A stretch of DNA of 64,000 nt from Streptomyces sp. S.PB5. Its GTDB lineage: Bacteria; Actinomycetota; Actinomycetes; Streptomycetales; Streptomycetaceae. Each line of letters starts with the position of its first letter. The stretch's first letter is position 1. The stretch covers positions 124,001 to 188,000 of the forward strand of contig NZ_JAQMWP010000016.1 in NCBI RefSeq assembly GCF_030403745.1, read 5' to 3'. Of the stretch, positions 1 through 7,983 are shown piece by piece. Under the pieces are notes generated by a model, which was not told where the DNA came from, did not search any database, and saw only the letters and a list, made by a program, of their open reading frames with translations. A program made the position numbers and the translations under genes.

Positions 1-1
1 C

Positions 2-364
2 GCCCGCCACTGCCGTCCCGGCGACACCGTCACCGTCACGACGTCCGCCACGCCCACCGAAGCTCTCGTCGAGGTAGCCGACACCGGCCCCGGCATCCCC
101 GCCGACGAGCTGCCGCACGTCTTCGACCGGCTGTGGCGCGGGGCCCGCGCTCGTGCCGGAGGCGGCAGCGGCATCGGTCTGGCCGTGGTCAAGGAGCTGG
201 TCACCGCCCACGGCGGCACGGTCACCGCGGTCTGCGGACCGGGCGGCGGGACACGGATGACCCTCCGGCTGCCCAGGCCCGCGTCGCGGGGATCCCGACT
301 CGGTCCGGGCTCCGTCGACGAGCCGCGAGTTGCCTCTCGGGCAAATACCCCCAGGGGTATTTGA
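2..364 (+). CDS. Sensor histidine kinase, C-terminal ATPase domain (5' end outside window)
   Basis: This is the last 120 residues of a two-component sensor kinase whose start lies before the window. The HATPase_c core is visible: a G1 box DTGPGIP (about residues 28-34 of the fragment), the F-box-like HVFDRLWRG, and a G2 box GGGSGIGLAVV, followed by the final strand TRMTLRLP and a loose tail. The enzyme would autophosphorylate on a histidine outside the window and pass the phosphate to a response regulator that must also lie upstream. Its last codons overlap the first palindromic operator of the sulfide island. A regulatory link to that island is not shown. Confidence 0.85.
   Translation, partial: ARHCRPGDTVTVTTSATPTEALVEVADTGPGIPADELPHVFDRLWRGARARAGGGSGIGLAVVKELVTAHGGTVTAVCGPGGGTRMTLRLPRPASRGSRLGPGSVDEPRVASRANTPRGI
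345..360. promoter_or_regulatory. Putative CstR operator 1
   Basis: The site reads ATACCCCCAGGGGTAT, a near-perfect palindrome inside the end of the kinase gene and 73 bases before the first rhodanese. It is one of ten such sites in 1-16 kb. CsoR/CstR-family repressors bind G/C-tract palindromes flanked by TA. The assignment to the CstR encoded at 12800 is inferred. Confidence 0.75.
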
Positions 365-400
365 CGCCGCTCTCCGGACCGCCGTACTCTCGGCGACAAG

Positions 401-416
401 ATACCCCCGGGGGTAA
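401..416. promoter_or_regulatory. Putative CstR operator 2
   Basis: The site reads ATACCCCCGGGGGTAA and lies 17 bases before the GTG of the rhodanese gene, just ahead of its GGAGG ribosome site. With the site at 345 it forms a tandem pair 56 bases apart centre to centre, which would allow strong repression. Confidence 0.75.
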
Positions 417-432
417 TTGAGGAGGCAATGAA

Positions 433-759
433 GTGGCTCGTGAAGTGACACAGGAAGCGTTCGTGGCGGACTGGGCCGACGGCGCACTCGTCATCGACGT
501 ACGGGAGGCGGACGAATACGCGGCCGGGCACGTGCCCGGCGCGCGCCTGATGCCGCTGCGCACCGTGCCCGCCCGCTGCGGCGAACTGCCCACCGACCGG
601 CCGGTGTTCGTGATCTGCGCCAGCGGCAACCGCAGCAAGACGGCCGCCGACCAGATGACCTCCCGCGGCATCGACGCCTACTCCGTCGTCGGCGGCACCG
701 GCGCCTGGGCCCGCGCCGGACGTCCGGTCGCGGCCGGTTCGCACGAGCACGCCGCCTGA
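433..759 (+). CDS. Single-domain rhodanese sulfurtransferase
   Basis: This 108-residue protein is one rhodanese domain. The active loop CASGNRS (Cys62) would carry the persulfide, and the CH2A-like motif DVREADEY lies near residues 22-29. Such proteins move sulfane sulfur between low-molecular-weight persulfides, sulfite and protein thiols in the cytoplasm. The GTG start follows GGAGG by 6 bases; an ATG at 428 is in another frame and stops at once. It is first in a run that continues with SQR and persulfide dioxygenase, and two CstR-like operators sit directly upstream, so induction by persulfide stress is likely. Confidence 0.9.
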   Translation: MAREVTQEAFVADWADGALVIDVREADEYAAGHVPGARLMPLRTVPARCGELPTDRPVFVICASGNRSKTAADQMTSRGIDAYSVVGGTGAWARAGRPVAAGSHEHAA

Positions 760-806
760 TCCCCGTCCGACACCCGCACACCGGCCAGCCGGAAAGGAGC
801 CCCGCC

Positions 807-2036
<1,230 letters not shown>

Positions 2037-2038
2037 CC

Positions 2039-2072
2039 GGTCGGCCCGGGCATCCCCCGACCCGGGCCGACC
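2039..2072. terminator. GC-rich hairpin terminator after sqr
   Basis: A perfect 12-bp stem (GGTCGGCCCGGG paired with CCCGGGCCGACC) with a 10-base loop starts 2 bases after the sqr stop. There is no T-run, as is usual for actinomycete terminators. It separates sqr from the next operator-driven unit. Confidence 0.7.
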
Positions 2073-2113
2073 ACTCCCCCTGCCCCCGACAAGGGCGGAC
2101 CACAACCTTCTAC

Positions 2114-2129
2114 ATACCCCCTGGGGTAT
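2114..2129. promoter_or_regulatory. Putative CstR operator 3
   Basis: The site reads ATACCCCCTGGGGTAT, 32 bases before the ATG of the persulfide dioxygenase fusion and upstream of its GGAGGT ribosome site. It matches the other sites of the island. Confidence 0.75.
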
Positions 2130-2161
2130 ATAGCCCCGACCGACATGGAGGTCACCCGACC

Positions 2162-3547
2162 ATGCTCTTCGCCCAGTACTACCTCGACTGCCTCTCCCAG
2201 GCGTCCTACATGATCGCCGACGAGAGCACCGGCAAGGCCGTCGTCGTCGACCCGCGCCGCGACGTCTCCGAGTACCTCACCGACGCCGCCGAGCACGGCT
2301 TCACCATCGAGGCCGTCATCAACACCCACTTCCACGCCGACTTCCTCGCCGGCCACCTCGAACTCGCCGACCGCACCGGCGCCTGGATCGGCTACGGACA
2401 GCGCGCCGAGGCCGAGTACCCCATCCGCAAACTGACCGACGGCGAACGCATCAGCCTCGGCGACGTGCAGCTGCAGATCCTCGAAACCCCCGGGCACACC
2501 CCGGAGTCGATCAGCGTCCTGGTGTACGAGCACACAGGCGACACCGTCCCCTACGGCGTCCTCACCGGCGACGCGCTGTTCATCGGCGACGTCGGCCGGC
2601 CCGACCTGCTCGCCTCGATCGGCGTCACCGCCGACGAACTCGGCCGCATGCTCTACGACACCATCCAGCACAAACTGATGGACCTCCCGGACGCCGTCCG
2701 CGTCTTCCCCGCCCACGGCGCCGGCTCCGCCTGCGGCAAGAACCTCTCCACCCAGCGCCAGTCCACCATCGGCGAACAGCGCGCCACCAACTACGCCTGC
2801 CGTCCCATGAGTGAGGAGAAGTTCGTCCAGCTGGTGACGGAGGGCCAGCCGTCCGCACCCGCCTACTTCGTCTACGACGCCATCCTCAACCGCAAGGAAC
2901 ACGGCCTGTTCGACGCGGCCGCCGCACCCCGGCCCCTGTCGGTGGAGGAGTTCATGAAGCGGCGTGCGGCCGGAGCCGTCGTGGTCGACGCCCGTTCCCC
3001 GCAGGACTTCGCACCCGGGTACCTGCGCGGCTCGGTCAACGTGCCCGCTGACGGCCGCTTCGCCGAGCAGGCCGGCATGGTCGTCGCCCCCGAACAGGAC
3101 GTCGTCGTCATCGCACCGCAGGACCGCGAGGAGGAGGTCGTCACCCGACTCGCCCGGATCGGCTTCGACAAGGTCGGCGGCTACCTGCGCGAACCCGAGG
3201 GCGCCTTCCCGGCCCTGGCCCACGAGATGGAGCAGGCCAGCCGGCTGACCGCCGACGAGCTGCGCCGCCTGCTGGACGGCGACGAACCTCCGCTCGTGCT
3301 GGACGTGCGCAACACCGCCGAGCGCGAAGAGGGCTTCATCGAGGGCTCACTGCACATCCCGCTGGCCGAACTCGCCCGCCACGCCGACGAGATCCCGGCC
3401 GACCGGCCCCTGGTCGTGCACTGCGCGGGCGGCCACCGCTCCTCCATCGCCGCCAGCCTGCTGCGCCACCAGGGCCGCACCGACGTCTCCGACCTGCTCG
3501 GCGGTTACGGCGCCTGGCTCGCCCTGCCCGCGTCCGCCGACGTCTGA
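2162..3547 (+). CDS. Persulfide dioxygenase-like MBL protein fused to two rhodanese domains
   Basis: This 461-residue protein starts at the ATG 9 bases after GGAGGT. Residues 1 to about 250 are a metallo-beta-lactamase fold of the ETHE1 persulfide-dioxygenase group, with the metal motif THFHADFLAGH near residue 57 and later GHTPES, TGDALFIGDVGRPD and FPAHGAGS. It would oxidise glutathione-like persulfides to sulfite. Two rhodanese domains follow. The first has lost the catalytic cysteine: its loop reads IAPQDREEE. The second keeps HCAGGHRS. A longer open frame upstream has no domain support and overlaps sqr. A paralogue lies at 14311-15672. Confidence 0.9.
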   Translation: MLFAQYYLDCLSQASYMIADESTGKAVVVDPRRDVSEYLTDAAEHGFTIEAVINTHFHADFLAGHLELADRTGAWIGYGQRAEAEYPIRKLTDGERISLGDVQLQILETPGHTPESISVLVYEHTGDTVPYGVLTGDALFIGDVGRPDLLASIGVTADELGRMLYDTIQHKLMDLPDAVRVFPAHGAGSACGKNLSTQRQSTIGEQRATNYACRPMSEEKFVQLVTEGQPSAPAYFVYDAILNRKEHGLFDAAAAPRPLSVEEFMKRRAAGAVVVDARSPQDFAPGYLRGSVNVPADGRFAEQAGMVVAPEQDVVVIAPQDREEEVVTRLARIGFDKVGGYLREPEGAFPALAHEMEQASRLTADELRRLLDGDEPPLVLDVRNTAEREEGFIEGSLHIPLAELARHADEIPADRPLVVHCAGGHRSSIAASLLRHQGRTDVSDLLGGYGAWLALPASADV

Positions 3548-3566
3548 ACCACCGCGCCCCTCACTC

Positions 3567-3600
3567 CGGGCGGCGGCAGACGGGAATCGGCCGCCGCCCG
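3567..3600. terminator. GC-rich hairpin after the dioxygenase gene
   Basis: A perfect 10-bp stem (CGGGCGGCGG with CCGCCGCCCG) and a 14-base loop start 20 bases after the stop codon. It lacks a T-run, so it may attenuate rather than fully stop transcription into the next rhodanese. Confidence 0.55.
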
Positions 3601-3633
3601 CCCCAACCCGGACACACACCAAGGAACCCAGCG

Positions 3634-4215
3634 ATGACCATCCATGCCGACAAGCCACGACTCGATCCCGCCGCCCTGCGCGACCTCACCCGGGACGGGG
3701 AGGGCCCGCGTCTGCTGGACGTGCGCACGCCCGGCGAGTTCCGCACCGCGCACATCCCCGGCTCCTACAACGTCCCCCTCGACACCCTGCGCGAACACCG
3801 CGCCGAACTGCGCCACCACCTCGACGAGGACGTCATACTCATCTGCCGCTCCGGTGCCCGCGCCGCCCAGGCCGAACAGGCCCTCGCCGAAGCCGGACTG
3901 CCCAACCTGCGCGTCCTCGACGGCGGCGTCATGGCCTGGGAGTCCGCGGGCGGCCCGCTCACCCGAGGGCCTGAGCGCTGGGATCTGGAGCGCCAGGTGC
4001 GGCTCGTCGCCGGAGTTCTCGTCCTGGTGACCGGCCTCGCGGGCGTGTTCGTACCCGGACTGCACCTGATCGGTACCGCCGTCGGCGGCGGGCTGACCGT
4101 CGCCGCGCTCACCAACACCTGTGCCATGGGCATGCTGCTGTCGAAGCTGCCCTACAACCGCGGCCCGCGCACCGACCTCGACACCGTCGTCGCCGTCCTG
4201 CAAGGCACTCCATGA
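3634..4215 (+). CDS. Membrane-anchored rhodanese with DUF2892 tail
   Basis: This 193-residue protein has an N-terminal rhodanese domain (DVRTPGEF; active loop CRSGARAA near residue 72). A DUF2892-type tail follows, starting at RWDLERQVRLVAG, with two hydrophobic segments around 130-147 and 149-168. It would hold sulfurtransferase activity at the inner membrane. Its stop overlaps the TauE/SafE exporter start by 4 bases (ATGA), so the two are translationally coupled. That suggests transfer to, or supply of, the exported sulfur oxyanion. A close paralogue of the same architecture is at 12131-12718. Confidence 0.9.
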   Translation: MTIHADKPRLDPAALRDLTRDGEGPRLLDVRTPGEFRTAHIPGSYNVPLDTLREHRAELRHHLDEDVILICRSGARAAQAEQALAEAGLPNLRVLDGGVMAWESAGGPLTRGPERWDLERQVRLVAGVLVLVTGLAGVFVPGLHLIGTAVGGGLTVAALTNTCAMGMLLSKLPYNRGPRTDLDTVVAVLQGTP

Positions 4216-5132
4216 TCGCCGCCATCATCGCCGCGTCCCTGCTCATCGGGGTCAGCCTCGGCATCCTTGGGGGCGGCGGGTCCATCCTGACCGTGCCCAT
4301 CCTGGTCTACCTGGCCGGCATGGAGACCAAGCAGGCCATCGCCACCTCCCTGTTCGTCGTCGGCGTCACCAGTGCCGCCGGGGTCGTCTCCCACGCCCGT
4401 GCCGGACGCGTCCGCTGGCGTACCGGGCTGCTGTTCGGCCTGGCCGGCATGACCGGCGCCTACGCGGGCGGACGGCTCGCCGAGTTCATCCCCGGCAGCA
4501 TCCTCCTGCTCGCGTTCGCCCTCATGATGATCGCCACGGCCATCGCCATGATCCGGGGACGGAGGCGGGCGCCGAAGAAGGTCCACCACGAACTCCCCAT
4601 CCTGCACGTGCTGTTGGACGGCATCGTCGTGGGCCTGGTGACCGGACTGGTCGGCGCCGGCGGAGGCTTCCTCGTCGTTCCCGCGCTCGCCCTGCTCGGC
4701 GGGCTGCCGATGACCGTCGCGGTCGGCACCTCTCTGCTGGTCATCTCCATGAAGTCCTTCGCGGGCCTGGCCGGTTACCTCGCCAGCGTGCACATCGAGT
4801 GGGGCCTGGCGGCCCTCGTCACGGCGACGGCCGTCGTCGGCAGTCTGCTCGGCGGCCTGCTCGCCGGGCGCATCCCGCAGGACGCGCTGCGCAAGTCCTT
4901 CGGCTGGTTCGTCGCCGTCATGGGCATCTTCGTCCTCAGCCGGCAGACCGGCTCCGACCTGCGCCACACCCTGCTCACCAGTCCCTGGACCTGGGCCTCC
5001 GCAGCCGCGGCGGCGGGCATCGCCTTCAGCTGGTACATGCTCAGGCGCTCCGACCGAACACCGGAGCAGCCGGGCGACGCCTCGGCCGTGCCGGGCGACG
5101 AAAGCCCGGACCTCCTCGCCACCCGTCCGTGA
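4212..5132 (+). CDS. TauE/SafE family sulfite/sulfonate exporter
   Basis: This 306-residue membrane protein of the TauE/SafE family has about eight hydrophobic helices and the family's two internally repeated glycine motifs: GILGGGGSILTVPIL near residue 15 and GLVGAGGGFLVVPAL near residue 145. It probably exports sulfite made by the persulfide dioxygenase. It overlaps the rhodanese-DUF2892 gene by 4 bases. The paralogue at 13106-13852 is shorter and lacks the cytoplasmic tail seen here after about residue 280. Substrate identity is inferred from context. Confidence 0.88.
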   Translation: MIAAIIAASLLIGVSLGILGGGGSILTVPILVYLAGMETKQAIATSLFVVGVTSAAGVVSHARAGRVRWRTGLLFGLAGMTGAYAGGRLAEFIPGSILLLAFALMMIATAIAMIRGRRRAPKKVHHELPILHVLLDGIVVGLVTGLVGAGGGFLVVPALALLGGLPMTVAVGTSLLVISMKSFAGLAGYLASVHIEWGLAALVTATAVVGSLLGGLLAGRIPQDALRKSFGWFVAVMGIFVLSRQTGSDLRHTLLTSPWTWASAAAAAGIAFSWYMLRRSDRTPEQPGDASAVPGDESPDLLATRP

Positions 5133-5150
5133 GGACGGGAGGTGAAAGCC

Positions 5151-5360
5151 ATGGACGAGAGAACGGACTCGTGAGTCGAGGCGCTCGTTCGGCTACGGCG
5201 GGCCCAAGGACAGCTGGCCGCGGTCTCCCACGCCCTGGACCGGGCCGGCTTGAAGACAGTCGCGGACGGCATTCGCCAGTGCCTCACCGAACGGCAGCGG
5301 GGGCACGTCCCGCCGCTGAGCGAGGCCGAACCGGAGAAACTGTTCCTGACGCTCGCCTGA
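5151..5360 (+). pseudogene. Broken second CstR/CsoR-family repressor gene
   Basis: An ATG behind GGAGGT opens MDERTDS and then meets an in-frame TGA. Reading through gives a CsoR/CstR-like sequence: RLRRAQGQ, then directly LAAVSHALDRAGLKTVADGIRQCL, and an end LEKLFLSLA-like EPEKLFLTLA. Compared with the intact protein at 12800, about 20 codons between RAQGQ and LAA are missing in frame. That stretch carries the first sensing cysteine (Cys37 of the intact protein). A CAG codon lies at both deletion borders of the intact gene, so slippage or recombination between short repeats is plausible. The piece sits at the end of the left sulfide operon and marks an old regulator duplication. Confidence 0.8.
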
Positions 5361-5394
5361 ACAGAACCCCGTAGCCCATTCCCGGGGGCGCAAG

Positions 5395-5655
5395 GTGATC
5401 TCCCGCGCCAACAACACCGACTGGGTCGGCCGGCCGGGCAGCCACTGCCCCGACACCGCCCGCGAGGGCGTCCGGACGCGGCTCATCCGCCCGTTCCCGG
5501 GCATCCCGTCCGAGACACTGGCGAAGGCGGAGGCGTTCACGTGCTTCGCGGACGCCCACGTACGGCACTACGTTCCGGTTCTGGCCTTCAAACGCGCCGC
5601 GGAGCAGTTGTCCCTCTGCCTCCCCACCCGGGGCGAGGCAGAGGGTGAGCCATGA
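5395..5655 (+). CDS. Small three-helix-bundle (DUF3562-like) protein, possibly decayed
   Basis: This 86-residue frame starts at GTG 5395 without a clear ribosome site. Its middle part, RPFPGIPSETLAKAE and FADAHVRHYVPVLAFKRAAEQL, resembles the small actinomycete three-helix dimerisation proteins with the usual pattern FPG(V/I)P...VRxxVPVLVER. The N-terminal 30 residues look unrelated, so the gene may have lost its proper start. No function is known. It sits between the dead regulator and the methyltransferase. Confidence 0.4.
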   Translation: MISRANNTDWVGRPGSHCPDTAREGVRTRLIRPFPGIPSETLAKAEAFTCFADAHVRHYVPVLAFKRAAEQLSLCLPTRGEAEGEP

Positions 5656-5749
5656 GACGTATCTGCTCGGCGGGACGATCCAGAGGACCAGGACGACGGC
5701 GACAGCACGGGCAAGAATTCAACCCACGCACAAGAGTGAGGTGCACTCG

Positions 5750-6355
5750 ATGGACGCAGCGGGCTGGGACGAGCGGTACCGCGGCAGCGAACTGGTCTGG
5801 AAGGCCGAACCCAACCGCTTCGTCGAGCAGGAGCTGGCCGGTCAGGAGCCGTCCGGGCGGGCGGTGGACCTCGCCGCCGGAGAAGGACGCAACGCCGTCT
5901 GGCTCGCGGAGCGCGGCTGGGAGGTGGACGCCGTCGACTTCTCCGCCGTAGCGCTGGAGAAGGCCGAGCGGCTGGCCGCCGAACGTGGTGTGCGGCTGCG
6001 TACCGTCCACGCCGATCTGACGCTCTGGACGGCCCCGAAGGCGATGTACGACCTGGCCCTGATCGCATATCTGCATCTGCCCTGGCCGGAGATGACCGAG
6101 GTACTGCTCCGGGCAGCCACGGCCGTGCGCGGGGGCGGGACCCTGCTGCTCGTCGGCCATCACGCGGCCAACCCCGAGCGTGGGTACGGCGGCCCGCAGG
6201 ATCCGCACGTGCTGTACACCGCCGAGCAGGTTGCCGACCTGTGGCGGCCCTACGCCGACATCCTGCGAGCCGAGACGGTCACCCGGCCGGTGACCGACGC
6301 CGAGGGCAACAGCCACACGGCCCTCGACACGCTCGTCCACGCCGTACGGCGATGA
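5750..6355 (+). CDS. Class I SAM-dependent methyltransferase (TehB-like)
   Basis: This 201-residue protein is a Rossmann methyltransferase: motif I AVDLAAGEGRNAVWLAERG, the acidic end of strand 2 VDAVDFS, and later ADLTLW and a glycine-rich turn GGGTLLLVGHH. The opening WDERYRGSELVWKAEPN is typical of TehB/thiopurine-like enzymes that methylate chalcogen or thiol substrates. ATG 5750 was chosen because a GAGTGAGGTG ribosome site precedes it and the domain starts there. Placement within a sulfide island suggests methylation of sulfide or of a thiol, but this is inference. Confidence 0.8.
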   Translation: MDAAGWDERYRGSELVWKAEPNRFVEQELAGQEPSGRAVDLAAGEGRNAVWLAERGWEVDAVDFSAVALEKAERLAAERGVRLRTVHADLTLWTAPKAMYDLALIAYLHLPWPEMTEVLLRAATAVRGGGTLLLVGHHAANPERGYGGPQDPHVLYTAEQVADLWRPYADILRAETVTRPVTDAEGNSHTALDTLVHAVRR

Positions 6356-6394
6356 CCCGGGGGAACAACGCTGCGCCGCGAGACGCTGTCACTT

Positions 6395-6410
6395 ATACCC
6401 CTCTGGGTAT
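6395..6410. promoter_or_regulatory. Putative CstR operator 4
   Basis: The site reads ATACCCCTCTGGGTAT, 61 bases before the small protein at 6471. A looser half-site (GATACCC) follows at about 6424. It is less symmetric than the others but keeps both ATACCC and GGGTAT arms. Confidence 0.6.
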
Positions 6411-6470
6411 TCAAATCGCAGTCGATACCCGCTGGGGCTGTTACCGACCCAGCCGAGGAGCGTGAGGACG

Positions 6471-6761
6471 ATGGCGACGGCAGGACGTGGCCGGCCCTCC
6501 ACGGGCGAGGACAGCCGCCTCGTGACCGGCTGCGGGCGCAGGATCGCCGTGCGGTGCCTGCGGCTCGCGCCCGCGGAGCGGCCCATCAGCCGGGTCGCCC
6601 TCGACGTGGGCCCCGACCAGGGCGGCGAACCGGGCGTGTGGGCGGCACTCACCGCCGACGAGGCACGTGACCTGGCCCGCCTGCTCCTCCTGCACGCCGA
6701 CCTGGCCGAGCGCGGCACCGAGCCCGCCGGGCCGACGCGCGAGGACTCCCCCTCCACCTGA
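6471..6761 (+). CDS. Small hypothetical protein under CstR-like operator
   Basis: The protein has 96 residues. ATG 6471 is preceded by GAGG-type sequence; an in-frame GTG at 6462 is an alternative. Visible blocks are VTGCGRRIAVRCLRLAP, ALDVGPDQGGEPGVWAALT and a helix DEARDLARLLLLHADLAERG. I do not recognise a named family. Two cysteines (in TGCGRR and VRCLRL) could be reactive, which would fit the context. Its own upstream operator suggests it belongs to the persulfide regulon. A short hairpin (TGCCGC-TAGC-GCGGCA) follows at 6789-6804. Confidence 0.6.
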   Translation: MATAGRGRPSTGEDSRLVTGCGRRIAVRCLRLAPAERPISRVALDVGPDQGGEPGVWAALTADEARDLARLLLLHADLAERGTEPAGPTREDSPST

Positions 6762-6789
6762 CTGGCATGACAGGCGATCGCACGGCGCT

Positions 6790-7143
6790 GCCGCTAGCGC
6801 GGCACCGGTTCGCCACGTGCCGCGGCAGGGTCCACGCCACTACGGCGGCCCCTGCCCCGCGGGCGGCGAACAGCGCGGCTCTCATGGCTCGTTGATGATC
6901 CCGGTGCCCGGTCACACCCCCTGTGTCGAGCACCAGCAGGTGGGTGGGGCACTGCTCGCCGATGAGGCGGGTCACCTCCGCAGCGAGCCGGGGCACGGGG
7001 ACGTTGTCGAGAGCGCCGTCCAGGTGACCGGCCAGTTCCACTCGCTCGACACCCAGTTCCCGTGCCGCGCAGGCGAGTTCGCCCGCCGGCACGCGCCGTA
7101 TCCCGTCCGGCAAGCCACGCCCGGCAGCTGTGCTGCCGGCCAT
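6790..7143 (-). pseudogene. PIG-L/LmbE-type deacetylase fragment
   Basis: Reading minus from ATG 7143, the frame gives blocks typical of PIG-L deacetylases after their first third: GELACAARELGVERVELAGHLDGAL, then HLLVLDTGGVTGHRDHQRAMRAALFAA and AVVAWTLPRHVA. The N-terminal metal motif (AHPDDE-like) is absent, so this is a truncated remnant. The related intact enzymes in actinomycetes deacetylate sugar conjugates such as the mycothiol precursor. The fragment begins 1 base after the DsrE stop. Confidence 0.6.
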
Positions 7144-7144
7144 C

Positions 7145-7618
7145 TCAGGTGTAGATGATCTGGCCGCCGGCCGCGTGCTCGTAGAACTCTCCGACGGTGA
7201 TGATGCCCTGGACCTGCTCGACGAGGTCGTCCTTGTCGAGTTCGAACAGGTCGACGGACGCCTTGCAGGCGTAGATGCCCGCACCGGTGTCGGCGATCAT
7301 CTCGATGAACTCGGGGATCGGCGGGATGTCGAGCTTGTCCATCTTGCGTTCCATGTAGCGGGTGACGAGGTCGGGGACGCCCGGCATGCCGCCCAGCAGG
7401 GTCGGCAGGTGCAGGCCGGGGTTGCCCACGGTGGCGAGCTTGATGTGCTCCCAGCGCTTCTTCGTGATCGCGTCCAGGCCGAAGAAGGTGAAGAACAGAT
7501 CGGCCTCGATACCCTCGGCGCGGGCGCCGTTGGCCATGATCAGGGCCGGGTAGATCCCTTCCAGGGACCCCTTGGAGACGATGATGGAGACCTTCTCGAT
7601 CGTGGCGGTGTCAGCCAT
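7145..7618 (-). CDS. DsrE/DsrF/DrsH-like sulfur carrier protein
   Basis: This 157-residue protein has the DsrE2-like fold signature: start IEKVSIIVSKGSLEGIYPALIMANGARAEG, then ADLFFTFFGLDAI, and a conserved cysteine in AGIYACKASVDLF near residue 121. Such proteins accept sulfane sulfur on the cysteine and hand it to TusE/DsrC or TusA. ATG 7618 was chosen over GTG 7630 because AAGGAG lies 11 bases upstream. It is the third gene of a minus-strand operon SQR-TusE-DsrE, which makes a relay from SQR-derived persulfide to carrier proteins plausible. Confidence 0.88.
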   Translation of the reverse strand: MADTATIEKVSIIVSKGSLEGIYPALIMANGARAEGIEADLFFTFFGLDAITKKRWEHIKLATVGNPGLHLPTLLGGMPGVPDLVTRYMERKMDKLDIPPIPEFIEMIADTGAGIYACKASVDLFELDKDDLVEQVQGIITVGEFYEHAAGGQIIYT

Positions 7619-7648
7619 GACGGCACGCACTCCTTCGTATCAGGCGTA

Positions 7649-7966
7649 TCAGATGCAGCCGCGGGGCTTGGGAATGCCGGCGATCTTCGCGGCGGTCTTC
7701 GCCGGGCCCTTGGGGAAGAGCTGGTAGAGCTCCTTGACGCCGACGCCGGAGGTCTTGCCCAGCACCCGCACGGTGGGGCCGGTGCCCTTGGCCGCGTACT
7801 GGGCGCGCATGAAGCGGATGACGATCCAGTGCCGGTCGGTCAGGGTGTCGATACCGAGTTCCTTGGCGATCTGTTCGGCCATGGGCTCGCTCCACCGGCC
7901 GGGCTCGGTGAAGAAGCCTTCCTCGTCGACCGGGACGGGGGTGCCGTCGTAGGTGGCGGTGGGCAT
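7649..7966 (-). CDS. TusE/DsrC family sulfur-relay protein
   Basis: This 105-residue protein matches TusE/DsrC: DEEGFFTEPGRWSEPMAEQIAKELGI, DRHWIVIRFMR, GKTSGVGVKELYQLFP and the conserved end GPAKTAAKIAGIPKPRGCI. The penultimate cysteine (CysA) is present. The second cysteine of true DsrC, 11 residues earlier, is alanine, as in TusE-type carriers. GAAGGAG precedes ATG 7966. No dsrAB sulfite reductase is in the window, so the protein probably serves sulfur delivery rather than dissimilatory sulfite reduction. It lies between SQR-2 and DsrE. Confidence 0.9.
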   Translation of the reverse strand: MPTATYDGTPVPVDEEGFFTEPGRWSEPMAEQIAKELGIDTLTDRHWIVIRFMRAQYAAKGTGPTVRVLGKTSGVGVKELYQLFPKGPAKTAAKIAGIPKPRGCI

Positions 7967-7983
7967 GACGGTGCTCCTTCGGT

